Source of the DNA: Chrysopilus asiliformis
Taxonomy: Eukaryota > Arthropoda > Insecta > Diptera > Rhagionidae
NCBI GenBank assembly: GCA_964034945.1
Contig: OZ035961.1
Location: 95,156,020-95,220,019, forward strand
DNA: 64,000 nucleotides
Reading direction: 5' to 3'
Shown here: one piece after another, positions 1 through 12,881 of the stretch
Layout of the letters: every line of letters starts with the position of its first letter
How positions within the stretch are numbered: position 1 is the stretch's first letter
Made by a program: the position numbers and the translations under genes
The notes under the pieces: generated by a model
Told to the model about the DNA's origin: nothing
What the model saw: the letters and a program-made list of their open reading frames with translations, nothing else
Databases searched by the model: none

Positions 1-1228
1 ATTTATAGCGAAAATTGTTTTTGTCATAAAATCAAAACAGAAAAACTCTTTTCTGTGATTTTGTGGGTAAATTCAACCAGGAATCAATTGATTTTTTTAT
101 GTTAATCGGTAAATGGCAATGCAATTGAAGAAAAGCTTTTATGAAAATACGAAAAAAAAGTTTGCTGATGATTTCTGATTTGCGATGACTTTATAAAAGT
201 TTTCTATTTGAGCTGAAAAGAAAAATGGGTTAATTGAAACATTTTGACTGTTTTCCGCTTGAAAAAAGGGGTAATATCAAAAAAATAGTTAATTATTTGA
301 TTATCTCGATCCGCATGACTTTTTCAATATTTTCCTTTGAATGGGGTCAGGTTATATCTATATGTACGTTTGCAATCCGCCTCCTTTCCCCCGATAACCG
401 TCTTATTTTTACGAGCGCCCGGTAATGGCTTTTGAATGTGTCCGAGGTTTTTAAACATGTCCGGGGAATTTTAATCCAATTAAGAAGTTTACTTGATAAA
501 ACCAAGACGTTAAGAAACACAAACCACGGAGTGAAAGACTTTGAATTTTAGGGGAAAAGTCAAAATTTTCGTCTGCGGCTCATTACTGCCAGAAACTATA
601 ATTATGGCGCGTGTTACGCTTTGCCTGTGGCGTTTTTCTTTTTGTTTATTTTTGTTTAAAAAACCTGTTTGGCTTTGAAAAATTGATTTAATAGTCTACC
701 CAAAGAGAGAAAAATAAGAATAATAATAGAGGTCTCTCTCTTGCATTTATAAGATTAAAATAAATGGTTTTTTTTTAAAACACAATCATTTTTTAAAATC
801 AATTTTAAGAGATTTTTTATATACTTTAATCGTGTCCGGGGTTTTCGATCACTATGTCCGGAATTCGCTCGTTGGGATTTTGCACATCACTCCTGAATTT
901 TCGCTCGTGGGCCTCAGTATTCTAAAATTTGTTATGGCAATCCTAGGAATAGTTCACAATTGATTAAAACGTAATATATTTTAGTCGGGGCAATGAAGTT
1001 TAGATGCAAAAAATAAAGGTTTAATACCAAATTTTCGAAAGTAAATATTCCAATGGGGCCTGTAGAGAGGGTGTTCATACGTCCCGGAACAGCCATGACA
1101 ACTTTGACCTGCGGCGCATTTCTCTTTGTTTGTAAAGAGTATTTTTTTAAGCCCAATAGAGCTTCAAATTTTAAAAAGTAACACAAAAAATTAAATTTTA
1201 ATCAAATTTTTTTATTTATTCGAAAGAT
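1..1228. other. AT-rich sequence, no gene seen
   Basis: Contains several GTCCGGGG/GTCCGG words (440-470, 832-862) and one CCTGCGGCGCATTTCT motif near 1110, but no recognisable coding sequence or bounded element. Confidence 0.6.
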
Positions 1229-1240
1229 CAATACATGGCA

Positions 1241-1950
1241 TTAACATTTGAAAATGATTTCGGGCATTTGGCCACCGCGGCTGTTTTTGACGAACCGCAT
1301 TCTGGACGTCCAATTTTGGGCCACTTTTTCGAGCACTGCTGGCCGTATGTCACGAATAGCACGAACAATGTTGGCCTCCAACTCCAAGGCATCAATTGTT
1401 GCTGGTTTATCAGCATAAACCAGTGACTTCACATAGCCCCACAGGAAATAATCGAGAGGTGACAAATCGCACGACATTGGAGGCCAATTGACAGGTCCAT
1501 TTCTCGAAATCAAGTTATCGCCAAATTTTGATTTCAATAAGTCGATGGTTGCAGTCGCCGTATGACACGTAGCGCCATCCTGTTGAAATCACATCTCGTC
1601 CGGATCAATGTCATCCATATTTTCAAACAAAAAAGCATTGATCATGGCACGGTAACGATCTCCATTGACCGTAATGCGAGCTCCGGCCTCATTTTTGAAG
1701 AAAGAAGGTCCGATGATGCCACCAGCGTGTAAACCGCACCAAACGGTGCATTTTTCTGGATGTAATGGAGTCTGTAGGGTCTCTTGTGGATTGGTCTCAC
1801 TCCATATGCGGCAATTTCGCAAAAATGAGCTTCATCGCTGAACAAAATTTTGGTAAAAAAACGTCGCTTATAAGTGGCGCGAATATACGACTAATTTTCA
1901 AAGTAAATTTGGATAATTTGGCAGCGTTGTTCAAACGTGAGTCTATTCAT
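1241..1950 (-). pseudogene. Older DD41D transposase relic of a second lineage
   Basis: Starts at 1950 with MNRLTFEQRCQIIQIYFEN followed by a stop, then jumps (deletion) to FSDEAHF. After a frameshift come NCRIWSETNP and FQQDGATCHTA, the latter preceded by an in-frame TGA. The end has SPLDYFLWGYVKSLVYADKP and MPEIIFKC, stop at 1241. Spacing between the last two Asps is again 41. Element ends were not found with confidence. Confidence 0.85.
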
Positions 1951-2124
1951 GATGATTTGCCATAGTATACTGATCATAAATGTCAAAAAGTGAGCGCAGT
2001 ATAACAGCTCGTTTGACAGTTAACCCTTTCGTAAGTTTTATCTAAGCAAAAAAAAACACCCTTTTTTCAGAATTTCTGTCACGATTTTTTTATGGAACGT
2101 AAAGAACACGAAAAATTAAATTAA

Positions 2125-2366
2125 TACTAGATTGCCCAAGCAAGTCATTTTGACTGCTTTTTAATTTCAATCAGAAAAACAATTATGTATATAATGACAC
2201 AATTTGTTAGACTTTTGTGACTTTTTGTACAACATACATATAAATGCGTTTATTAATAATTATAGTTACCTCCCCTCTCCTTCATTTCCGGTATATATAT
2301 ATGTGTTATACCTATATTTCCAAAAGCAGTCATTTTGACTGCTTGACCTCCTTGGGCAATCTAGTG
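2125..2366. mobile_element. TTAA-flanked MITE (piggyBac-like), 242 bp
   Basis: TTAA at 2121-2124 and 2367-2370. Inverted ends (T/C)ACTAGATTGCCCAAG. Subterminal palindromes AGTCATTTTGACT lie near both ends. Superfamily inferred from the TTAA duplication only. Confidence 0.82.
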
Positions 2367-2395
2367 TTAAAGAGCTACATTGCCCTTTCTTGGGA

Positions 2396-2449
2396 CTATG
2401 TAGCTCTTGATTGCTTGTTTAAATTTTTTTGAAATAAGCAATCAAGAAC
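2396..2449. repeat. Short hairpin beside the TTAA MITE
   Basis: GTAGCTCTTGATTGCTTGTTT is followed after an 11-base loop by its near-perfect inverse AAATAAGCAATCAAGAACTA. Stem of about 20 bp. Confidence 0.75.
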
Positions 2450-3032
2450 TACACAGATTTCCTTGCTTTTCGTCTAAATCAAGTTTTATTTTCTTTATAA
2501 AAATGGTGTTTTATTTCAACCATCGCCCCCCTTCCCCCACCCCTCTAATCTTGTCTCGGATTGACTCGAAATAAATATGGTCACCTTGCCTATAGACCGA
2601 AATTATTCAAAGTAAAATAGTTAAAAGTAGGTTTATGTTTTTCTAAAAGTATAAATAATATTTAGGGTATTCATGCAACCCGATGAAATTGCTCATTTGC
2701 ATATTTTACGCGGAGTGTTTCACGAACGCAATTTTCAAATAATTTGTATAAATCTATCAGCTGCTTAACAGTATTCTCTCAACAACCACAAAAATATAAG
2801 TTGAAAATCAGTAAAAAATTAAAATAATGATACAAAATAAATTTTTATTGCTGTAGTCGAATTTCACCATTTCTCGAAATCCGCGTACTTGTCGTTTGCG
2901 TAATTTTACGAGGTTATTTACACACCAAAATTCGTCGCGTAAACTTATGATTGTGTAAAAGATTTTTCATACTTTTATGCCGTTTGCGCGATTTACGAGG
3001 CATTTATGCGATTCCATAAATTCCCCTATTAA

Positions 3033-3280
3033 CCCTCATACTGTCCTTAAGAAAAATAACGTATGATGTCTTCGTGGGTCAAGAATGACCCATTATGACC
3101 CATGAAGACTACAGTGCTCTTCAATGGATTAAAATATGAACAAATAGATTATTGTTTTCGGTATTCAAAAGAAATTTGTTCACAGAGCCTACACCATACA
3201 AACATTGTTCATGTAGTTGAGAAGATACTTTTAATTAAAATCGAATTTTAGTCAGAAATGACCCGAGGACAGTATGAGGG
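3033..3280. mobile_element. TTAA-flanked MITE (piggyBac-like), 248 bp
   Basis: TTAA at 3029-3032 and 3281-3284. Inverted ends CCCTCATACTGTCCT, perfect over 15 bp. Interior has TGACCC repeats. Confidence 0.88.
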
Positions 3281-3675
3281 TTAAGTCTTTTGGAGCTTAA
3301 GGGAAAGTTTGCATTTGTCATTTTTGTCAGGATTTCTCTCCTTATTCTCCTATTATACAGAACACTTATTCTCCTACTACAGGATAATTTGTGATATTTT
3401 AGGCGATTTTGCATATTGAGTTTTCTGTCACATAATTAAATTCGAGGAACACTATGTAAAATGTAAACGGCCCCTTATATTTTTTTTCCACAGATTAGAG
3501 TTAATTTTCACACAATTATCTGATAAAAACATTTTAACTGACAAAAACAATTTAACTGACAGAAACATTCTAAACTCGAATTATGAGAGTTTACCTATTG
3601 TTTTCACTTATCCCTCGTAATTTTAAATATTTTCCCGGTGAATTAAGGATATTTGCAGAAATTTCCGAAATTATA

Positions 3676-4596
3676 CAGGGTGCGCCATCTGTTCCTCCGG
3701 TATGTAAACATTGAATAACTTCGCCATTTGTCAACCGATTTGCTTTCCTAGACACGTTTTGGAAACGTCAAACCAGTACAATTTTAACCATGAACCGCTT
3801 CACACCGAAAGAACGCGCCGAAATAGTGACGATGTACATTGAAAATAGTCGTTCAATTTTGGATGCAAGTTTTAATGACCGACGAGGCACATTTCACTCC
3901 CTCTGGCGGTGTTAATAAACAAAATTGCCGCATTTGGGCGACAGAAAATCCTCACGAGATTCATGAAATACCATTGCATGATCGAAAAGTGACTGTTTGG
4001 GCCGGCGTGTGCGCAAAAACCATCATTGGGCCATTTTTCTTCAATGAAGGTGAAACAGTTAATGATAATCGATATCGGTGGATGTTGGCACATTTTGTGT
4101 GTCCGAAAATGCGTGAAAAAGGTCTGACTGACTTCTGGTTTCAGCAAGACGGGGCGCCATGCCACACAGCGGACCAAACAATACGGTTTTTGCAACAAAA
4201 ATTCCCTAGACGTGTGATATCGAAAAGAGGCGATATTGACTGGCCACCAAGATCCCCTGATTTAACCCCCCCAGACTTATTTTTGTGGGGTTATTTGAAG
4301 AGTAAAGTTTACGCCAGCAACCCGAAGACCATTGACGAGCTCAAGACCAATATTCGTGCCGAAATAGCTGCCATACCGACGGAGATGCTCGAAGAAGTGA
4401 TGGAAAATGCCCGAAAAAGAGCACAGTTTGCGGTGGCCAATAAAGGTGGTCATTTGATCGATGTTGTTTTCAAAAAGTAGTCCACATAAATTGTAAAGGA
4501 TTGAACTAAATAAAAAAACACCATTTTTTGCAATCTATTGTTTCTTTAAAAAGTTATTCAACATTCTCATACCGGAGGAACAGATGGCGCACCCTG
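3676..4596 (+). mobile_element. Internally deleted DD41D mariner (rosa-type), 921 bp
   Basis: Same inverted ends as the element at 56930-59285, with TA at 3674-3675 and 4597-4598. It is 380 bp shorter than the 1,301-bp full length. The deletion joins codon ~23 to codon ~151 at a short T-run. Confidence 0.95.
3790..4480 (+). pseudogene. Deleted, frameshifted DD41D transposase
   Basis: ATG at 3790 starts MNRFTPKERAEIVTMYIENS, then the 380-bp deletion removes the whole predicted DNA-binding half and shifts the frame. From about 3863 the catalytic part is open to TAG at 4480, with MTDEAHF, QQDGAPCHTA and TPPDLFLWG intact. The final GGHLIDVVFKK gives the uninterrupted C-terminus used to define the split copy at 57046. 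It could be mobilised in trans but cannot make full transposase. Confidence 0.93.
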
Positions 4597-5532
4597 TATA
4601 ACTAAATATATAACTAATATCCCTAATTGTTAGTCCTTGCCATGATTCCATCCGTCTGGTTAATGTAAAGTCAAATTAACCTGTTCTGTCGTAGATTTCT
4701 ATTCCTTCATAATCTAATCAAGCCAAGGTTTTGGAAAACATTTTCCTAATTTGATTGATTAGGTGATTTATCGAAGCGTAAATGCTGTCTAATGAATAGT
4801 TGGAGTTAACTAAGCTAATTATGATTCTAGCTGTGAGCTGAGCTTTCATTTCTTTACCATCATATATCGTTACCCGCACGTACTTCTTCATCTGCTAATA
4901 TGTCCTTCACACTACATCTGTACGGGTAAAATTCTGTGCCTCACGGCGTCTGGAGAGATGTGAGATCGCCATATACCAGCGGGGAATACACTAATGAGTT
5001 GATGAAGCACTTAAGCTAAAGTATAACATATATATATATGGATATACTTGTACAATGGCGGCGATTATAACTATTACTACTACTGCTATTTATATTAGTG
5101 TAAAACTACACATTTTAGTATCTATTAAAGCTTTATTTATAGAAAATCTATAGATATATGTGTAAGATATGAAGTTTCATTGCGATGATGGAATTCATTC
5201 TTAACTACGTGCTGTGCACCATAAAATACATAACAACATTTTACCCTTGGTTAACATTATTAAATTTCATGTCTCACTCTGCAGGTTTTTTTCTTATTTT
5301 TCATTTTTTGGTAAGGATCATGTCAATTACATTTTGCCCAATTAACTTAACAATCTTTGATTTAAAATGGGAAATCAAATTAAATGTTGTTCAATTAAAA
5401 TATTTGAAATCTATGAGAATCATGTAGTAGTACATTGTATAAAGTATTGAGGGGTATAAGCTACTGAGGAAAGAAAATATTGTTATGGTTTCAATTACAA
5501 ATAACATAGAATACATTTTTATACCCGTAAAG

Positions 5533-6441
5533 CAGCGATTCTCAACCTGTGGGGCGCGCCCCCTGGTGGGGCGCGAGTACATTTAAGGGGGGGGGCGCGA
5601 GCATATCCAAGACAAAATATTTAAAAAAGTTTATTAATTGACTGAAAGGAAAGTACATACCCACATACAAAACAAAATACATTTCGACATAATATTTAAT
5701 AATTAACTTATTAACTTACGCTTGGAGCACGCGAAACCAGCGCGAAACCAACGCAACTACAACGCTCTGAACTGTCACGCAGTGAAAAGTTCTAGCGGCA
5801 GAGCACAATGGCAGCTCGTGAAGTAGTACAAGTGACATAATATAAAGTGGTATAAACTTGGAAAAATTACAAAAATGGATAATTTTGAAGCGATAATTTG
5901 CTTTGTTGGTCTTTATCTTTGTTATTTGCACTAAGGCTATCAATTTTTCCTCGAACGAGATTTTTCCAACCTCACTTTATGAACTGTCAACGCAGAATTC
6001 TGCGGCAAAGTTAGAAGTTTGCAAACTTTTGCGTTGCGGTTACGTTGTAGCTGCGTTCTATACGTTCACTGTGCTCACTTCAAACAATTTGTGGGAACCA
6101 AACTTTTAAGTGACAGTTTCTGCGCCAGTTTCGCGTCGGTTTCGCGTTCATTGTGATTTCAGGGTTAAAACAACTTCTCGCGAAACCGCAAAAATAACGC
6201 AAGAGCAATAAAAAGGCACCGGATTCTTGTTTTGTCAACGCTGAGGATCGGTGTTGCCAAATGTCAATAAATTACTGTTTTCTTGGTAATTTGTGTTTAA
6301 AATTAGGGTAGTAGTGTAGGTTTAGCGCCAAAATACTCAAATTACGTTATTATTGTATACATTTTATTGTATGCAGGGGGGGCGCGATGACAATTTTGAT
6401 TGAAAATTGGGCCGCGAATACTGAAAGGTTGAGAAACGCTG
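5533..6441. mobile_element. Non-autonomous hAT element, perfect 8-bp TSD
   Basis: Ends CAGCGATTCTCAACCT and the inverse of CAGCGTTTCTCAACCT, flanked by CCGTAAAG at 5525-5532 and 6442-6449. Terminal sequence of this type is known from hAT elements of the Buster/SPIN kind. Subterminal stretches are GC-rich (GGGGCGCG). No transposase seen in 909 bp. It interrupts an older repeat whose uninterrupted relative is near 10740-10800. Confidence 0.93.
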
Positions 6442-6449
6442 CCGTAAAG

Positions 6450-7090
6450 GGTATATTAACTTTGCCTTACCGTTTGTAACGCCAAGATCCTGTCATCACA
6501 CAAAAAAATGAATTACACCAGTGTGTTTAGAATGATAAAAAAATTGAATTTTGCATGTCCGTCCGTCCGTCCGTCTGTCTGTCCGTTCGTCTGTCTGTAG
6601 CGCGGATTGCGGGTGCACGGATTGAGCTAGAGACTTGAAATTTTACGCAGATTCGTTGTTCGTAAAATGCGAGGCTAAGTTCGTTAAAGGCCAAAAATGG
6701 ACCATTATGGGGAGGGGTACCCCCAATACGAACGAAAACGTTTTTTGCAAATATCTCAAAAACAGTGCATCTTTTCAAAAAAAAAGTCCAAGAACAAAAG
6801 TTATTTAGTATATTATTCTACATAAAACTCCCATACATAAAATCCGATTGGAATAAATTTTAAAAAATCTTATTGAAAAGTTTGACTTCAAAGTGGAATT
6901 TTGATACAACTGTTCGCTGTTCACTTACTATAAATCACCATACGGGTTTTCAATAATTGCCAGATTGGCAATTATAGCTTTTGTTATGTTTCAAATCTTT
7001 CTTTTCATTTACACATTTTTGTTTCATCCAAATCGGACCGTTAGTTTTCGAATAATTGCCGAAAAACGCTTTTTTCATGCAACCCCCTTA
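6450..7090 (+). repeat. Interspersed repeat A, copy 1, with GTCY microsatellite
   Basis: Runs from GGGTATATTAACTTTGCC through a GTCC/GTCT microsatellite (6556-6600), AGACTTGAAATTTTACGC and ATTGCCAGATTGGCAAT. The hAT element at 5533-6441 sits at its start. An inverted copy is at 10330-10807. Confidence 0.75.
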
Positions 7091-7482
7091 AAGGGGAAAT
7101 CCATTAAAATGCTTAGAACCAAATTACTGTTCAAATAAAAAAAAATACTTGCTGAATATTTTACACAGTTCTACAAAGTTCCATTAACATCGAAAAATGA
7201 TACTTCCGTAAGTTTGCTTTTGAGTGTGATATTGAAGAAAACGTTAGGTATACATAGGGTGCCCTAAATATACTCGAATCTCAGGTCTCCAGGAAACCCA
7301 GGAGTTTCCGAAGCCTTGAATTCAAGTCTTGGGGCTTTCCCTGAGCGTAATGAGCCTACCCCACCTTACTTGGCAACTACTCCTGACAGCATTGCTAGCG
7401 GAAGCAATAACCTTCAGTGGGATGGGAGTTTTTATATGGGATGTGAGTAATTATGCCAGTAACAACGCCTAAACGCTAAAAA

Positions 7483-7720
7483 ATGGCTGATGGACTATTC
7501 TTGAGAAGCCCATTAACAAAATGTGGTATTAAGTTCGACGGATCCGACTCAGGCCTCCGGGTTGACGAATTGGTTTTTAGTGTTGAGGTTCTTTGCGAGT
7601 CTGATGGCGTATCCGAAAAACACCCCATACCACACTTTTACCATTTGCTTACAGGCCAAGCCGACCGCAGGTTGGCCGTAATAGTCCCGGATTCAGGCAT
7701 GTTGTCCCGGCGTGTCAAAA
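7483..7720 (+). pseudogene. Fragment of a retrotransposon gag-like protein
   Basis: An open frame begins at 7483, and its part KFDGSDSGLRVDELVFSVEV followed by HPIPHFYHLLTGQADRRLAV resembles the FDG...L.VE.F..RVE...LF.GKA motif of insect LTR-retrotransposon gag/capsid domains. Only about 80 residues show this pattern. No protease, RT or LTR was found nearby, and the frame runs on into repeat D-like and foldback sequence. Family is uncertain. Confidence 0.45.
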
Positions 7721-7784
7721 CTAAACTTTTGTCCCAGGATTATGTAATCGAGTGTTGTATTTTCTTAATCAATAAAAAGCAAGA

Positions 7785-7953
7785 GTGGTATTCCGTAATT
7801 TGTTTCAAGCGCTTGTTTCGAGATACAAGAAAAAGTAGTATTCGCTGTCTCTGTTTCGACCAAAATAAATGACAGGGCGAAACAGAGATAGCGAATATCG
7901 CTTTTTCTTCTAACTCGAAACAAACGATTGAGAAAAGTTTTGGAATACCAGTC
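7785..7953. repeat. Foldback element, about 75-bp arms
   Basis: Left arm GGTATTCCGTAATTTGTTTC...CGCTGTCTCTGTTTCG mirrors the right arm, which read inverted is GGTATTCCAAAACTTTTCTC...CGCTATCTCTGTTTCG, around a 12-20 base loop near 7862. Arms match at roughly 80%. Confidence 0.8.
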
Positions 7954-8286
7954 CAGATCTTGAAACCCAAAAATTTTCGCGCAGGTTTCTCAGAAATCAC
8001 TGCCTCTTGCGAATTTTTGTTAAAAAAAATAGTCTGCGGCGCATTTCATCAAATAGTTTTCAATGGCAGAATGTTTGATTTTCGAAGTTCTGCCAGCGGC
8101 GCAATTTTTGTTGTATTTTGAACAGCCATAACATATTTTACAAACGAAAAACAAAAATTGAAACAAAAACTCTTCTTCTGATCGGGCTTTTTGGAAGCAT
8201 TAAAAATTTCCTCACACTCCTTCCACCAAATCCCCCTCTCCCCCCGCTCCGCTCCCACCCCGTAATCTGTCCCGCATTTACACAAA

Positions 8287-8591
8287 AAATATCAGTTGTG
8301 ATCAACACAAAACTTTTCTCTGTAAATTTTTCATTTCGGAAAAATATGTAAAAAATGATATTTTTTTTAAATATCTCGAGAACCGTTATTTCAAAAATTT
8401 CAAGTCGCTAGCTTAACGCGTTCTCGAGTTATTTAAGATACGTGCAACGAACAGACCGACAGACACAGATGCAAATCCTCACAATTTTGCCTGAAACGGA
8501 TTTCGTACTGATCAGACATTTTCTATCTGCTCCCATTCTCGACTCGGTCTCCGTCATGAATACAATACTTTCCCCCTATAGAAGATGAAAG
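8287..8591 (+). repeat. Interspersed repeat B, copy 1
   Basis: Starts ATCAGTTGTGATCAACAC, contains ACAGACCGACAGACACAG and ends CTCCGTCATGAATACAATAC plus CTATAG. Shared with 55837-56512, 11192-12182 and 32595-32760. Confidence 0.75.
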
Positions 8592-10329
8592 TAAAAAAGA
8601 ACACACATGGAAACACTTTTTAATTTTAAAACTAATAAATGAACCGAAATTGAAATAGTCGTCAAATCGCTTCATCAATCATTTGGATATGCGTGATTAT
8701 TCAATGTTTTTCAATAGTTTCTATAGCAATTTTTCAATCTTTGTGTGACTGAATCGTTTGTAAGGTAGGTAATCATTTTTCGGATGTGGTCTGCGATATA
8801 TTGGTTACGAGATCAAAATAACGCAAATAAATGAAACAAAAAAAAACTAACCTGCAGGATATGTCGTGCACACAAAAAACGAATGCATTTCCAGTGGTCC
8901 GCGGTTAACATATAGGACTATTCAAACCCTTTTAGATGCTGATCAAAACATGCATGGGGTCATTCAATTTCGCGACCACACTTATTTCAATTTAGATTCA
9001 AAATATATTGAAATTTGTGCCTAAATATTCAATATTCCATTGAATTCTATTTACCTTGAGTGGAAGGCTTGAAAAAAATACCATTTTAATAATATTTTTG
9101 TTCTCTGCTACCAAAATCGATGATTAGTTTTGAATAACAAAAAGGAATTTCTCACTATTTGTTGACAAAATACAGACATAAAACAGCGTATTTTCATTAA
9201 AAAAAAGTAATACCTATTCATAATAAGTTTAATTACTTAATTATGTTTTTCTAGTCAGTTTCAATGTGAAAATAATTGAAAACAATAAGGAATTCGATAT
9301 TTAATTGAATAGAATCAAAATTAATTTGCAATTCCCAAAATTTTCAATTATTTTCATCCATTTGCATATTCAATCAGTGCACAGAAAATAAATGCAAATG
9401 TTGCCTTTTCGCATGGATTTCCCGTATACTCGTTCCAGAAGCTTATCCCAAAATGAGGTTATTCAACAACTTTACCATGTCTATATAGAAGAATCAGCAA
9501 AGACCGAATGAATCTAAAGGATGCTATTAGATGCCGGCTTGGATTTTGGTATCTCTTAAAGAAATTGAATTGAACACCATGCCTTCTAATGTTTGGCCTT
9601 TTCCAGAAAATATACCATTGTGTCTACTTGAACGTACTTTATAACATAAGGATGATATTTGTTCGGGAAAATCCTAGTGCTTATCATGTGACTGTGTGTA
9701 TGTGAAGCCTGGTTGTGTATTAGAACTGTTTGTGGAGATATTTTATGGGTGCAGATTCTTCAATTCAAGGACAAATATACCAAGTAAATTTCCTTGTTGT
9801 CTTTTTTACTAAATGCCCCAATATTGAATACTGTATACACAGGAAATAGAGTCCGGAAGAAAACGAAATTGAAAAAGTTGGAGCATGATTTTTTTTCATT
9901 CTTATTTTGATACATTTTGATTCAATGATGTAAGATGACGAAGGGAAGTGGCTTTTGAATGGATAAATTATTATTGATGAAAAGAAAGAGACAGAAAATT
10001 CAATGAAATGAAAAACTTAATAAGATTGTCCGATTTTTGCAAAACATTATGTTTGTGTACGTTTGAAATAATTTGTTTTTCTTCTAAGGCACGTGTCATG
10101 GATAACTGAAAAAGATACAACAAAGAAGATAGTAGGAATATTGAAAAATCCTTGCCATCGTACGTATTTTAATGTAAGATGGTTATAAATCGATATCTCA
10201 AGTGGACGCTATGACCACAGGAAACCTCATTAATGACTAGTTCTTTAGAAATTTATATCAGGGATATTAAATATCTTGTCAAATCTTCGAATTAGACTAG
10301 AAATCATTTCCTCGAAAAATGTAGTACTG
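8592..10329. other. AT-rich sequence, nothing recognised
   Basis: No open frame of note, no inverted-repeat-bounded element and no microsatellite was found on either strand. Confidence 0.5.
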
Positions 10330-10807
10330 AAAGCTAAACATAACAAAAGCTATAATTGCCAATCTGGCAATTATTGAAAACCCGTATGGTGATATGGCAT
10401 TGTTCGAAGTTTAATTGAACAGCGAAGAGTTGTATCAAAATTCCACTTAGAAGTCACCCCCTCCCCCTCCCCCCCCCCTCCCCCTCTAATGATTCATTTC
10501 TGCCCATTAACGAACTTAGCCTTGCGTTTTACGAAAAACGAATCTGCTGCGCAAAATTTCAAGTCTCTAGCTCAATCCGTGTGCCCGCAATCCGCGCCAC
10601 AGATGGACGGACGGACAGACGGACAGACAGACGGATAGACAGACGGACAGACAGACGGACAGACAGACGGACGGACAGACGGACGGACATGGAAAATTCA
10701 TTCTAAACACACTGGTGTAGTCCATTTTTGTGTGTGATAACGGGATCTTGGGGTTACAAACGGTAAGGCAAAGTTAATATACCCTTTGGTTTCACCATAC
10801 GGGTATA
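10330..10807 (-). repeat. Interspersed repeat A, copy 2 (inverted)
   Basis: Carries the same ATTGCCAATCTGGCAAT palindrome, AAATTTCAAGTCTCTAGC, a GGAC/AGAC microsatellite (10601-10690) and GGCAAAGTTAATATACCC. It shows the empty form of the site hit by the hAT element. Confidence 0.75.
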
Positions 10808-11191
10808 AAAACCGAACTAAAATCGGCGTAGTAGTTCAATCGATATCTCAAGTGGACGCTATGACCAATTAGGTTAAGAGGTAAGGATGCTTCACAGAAT
10901 TAGACTAGCCAACAACTGATCGATAAATTGTGTTATTGGATGATAAAAACCGGATCAAAATCGACTGAGTGGTTCCGGTGATAGTGTCAAAAAGGGTTTG
11001 GAGGAGGATGGGGGGGGGGGGGGTATTAATTTGCTATATGTAAACAGTCCACGTGGTCCATTAAATATTTATCCGCTTATTTCATATTGACACAATCCTG
11101 ACGAATCTTTTGACAAAAACTTTCTAAAATCGGTTGATCCGTTTGGCCGTTTGAAACGTATTTTCCGGCATATTTTTTAAATTTTTCGCAT

Positions 11192-12182
11192 TTGTACTTT
11201 CCTCTTACACAGAGGGCAAGTATTGTATTTATAACGGAGACCGACTCGAGAACGGGGGAAGATAGAAAATTTCTGATCAGTATGAAATTCATTTCAGACA
11301 AAAGTATGAGAATGTCCGTGAATCTGTCTGTCGATCTGTCGATCTGTCGATATGTCGGTCTATTGGTCTCTCGGTCTGTCGGTTTGTTGGCCTGTTGGTC
11401 TGTTGGTCTGTTGGTCTGTTGGTCTGTCGGTCTGTCGATCTGTTGGTCTGTCGGTATGTCGATCGGTCTATCGGTATGTCGATCGGTCTGTCTGTCGATC
11501 TGTCTGTTTTCTGTCTGGCTGTCTGTCGGTCCGTCAGTTTTACGTATTTTAAAAAACTCGAAAACGCGTTGAGCTAGCGACTTGAAATTTTTAGTGAATG
11601 AGTTTTACAAAAATCGTAGTTGTCTGCCAACTTTTTGGAAAGTAGGTATAACGGATATCTTCCATACAAATTTTTTTAAAAACCGTCTTTTCAAAATTTC
11701 TTTTAACGGTTTTTTAAGACTGATAAAAATTTACATTTGTGATAAACAATTTAAGGTTGATTTTTTTGCCAAAAAAACGAAAAAAATTAAAATTGATGCC
11801 CTGTGTACTTCCATAGACAATCTATCTGAGAAGCTACAGTTAAAATTTCAAGTAAATCCGATGAAAATTGACTGAGTTTCTGACAACGCAAGTTTGACGA
11901 CATACTTTCAAGTAATATAGTGCCACGGTGCCATTTTGTATCAAAAATTGAAAAAAAAAATTTTTTGTATACCTCAATACATGTGTAACTAAGCCTCAAA
12001 ATTTCATTTTAATCCATTCGTTAGTAATCGAGAAAAAAATTCTCAAAAAAAGGTTCGTTGTTCAGCGCGCCTGGGTAGTATAACCCCTTAATGGTTTTCA
12101 AGATATTTTGAGAAATTTTTTACATATTTTTCTTGAAACTAAATTTTGCAGAGGAAAGTTTTGTGTTGATCACAACTGATAT
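11192..12182 (-). repeat. Interspersed repeat B, copy 2 (inverted), with expanded GTCY-type array
   Basis: Opens with TATTGTATTTATAACGGAGA and closes near GTTGATCACAACTGATAT. In between, 11318-11545 is a degenerate array of CTGTYGGT/CTGTCGAT units. Open frames there are simple-sequence artefacts. Confidence 0.7.
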
Positions 12183-12881
12183 TTAAAAAAAAATGTAGTG
12201 TTCGCAGTGAAAGTTTGGTTCCAAAAAGAGAAAAAAAAACTTTCGTTAAAAAAAATGAAAAAATAAAAATTCCAATTGAAAACGCTATTTAAGAATTTGG
12301 ACTAACAAAATTAAATAAAACTTTTTGTATTGCATACCTTATGCCACTAAACAATTATTGTGTTCTGGCAACTGGAACTTTTCTCGTGTTTTTGATTTTT
12401 CCGAATGTAAATTTTTAATGATTACTGCGGAAAGCAAAAGAAAACACCTGAATCGTAAGCATTTTCATAAATCACGTTAACAAGTTGTTCATATTTTTTT
12501 TTATGTTGAAAACAATTTGCCTCATAAATATGTATCCAAAGCACAAAATAACAACTTCCGCAGTTACCTATTTGTTGTAATTTCTGGCTTTTAACTTAAT
12601 TTTAGTAAAGATAAGCTGATTAGAGGAGCTTCTGTCCATGTCATCATCATCTAAATGAAAATTTGAATAATCGGTGCGGTCCTTTAAATAAGGCTACATT
12701 GTGTCATTTAACGTCAACGACATTGTCATTTCACTCAGTCTGACTATCATCAAGTTGGCTTCCGTTTTAGGTTCCTTTTTTTCCATCCGAAGGATACCAG
12801 CTCGGAATAAAAAATATGCCCAAAGAGGTTTTTACTAAAGGAAAAACTATATACAAATATACATTTTTATACATAACATTA

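Noticed and set aside
8040..8351. Short open frames on both strands around a C/T-rich tract
   Set aside because: Low-complexity CCCCTCTCCCC stretch and repeat B start; no coding support.
11192..11577. Overlapping open frames rich in Ser, Val, Leu and Cys
   Set aside because: They cover the degenerate CTGTCGGT-type microsatellite and differ only by frame; no protein signature.
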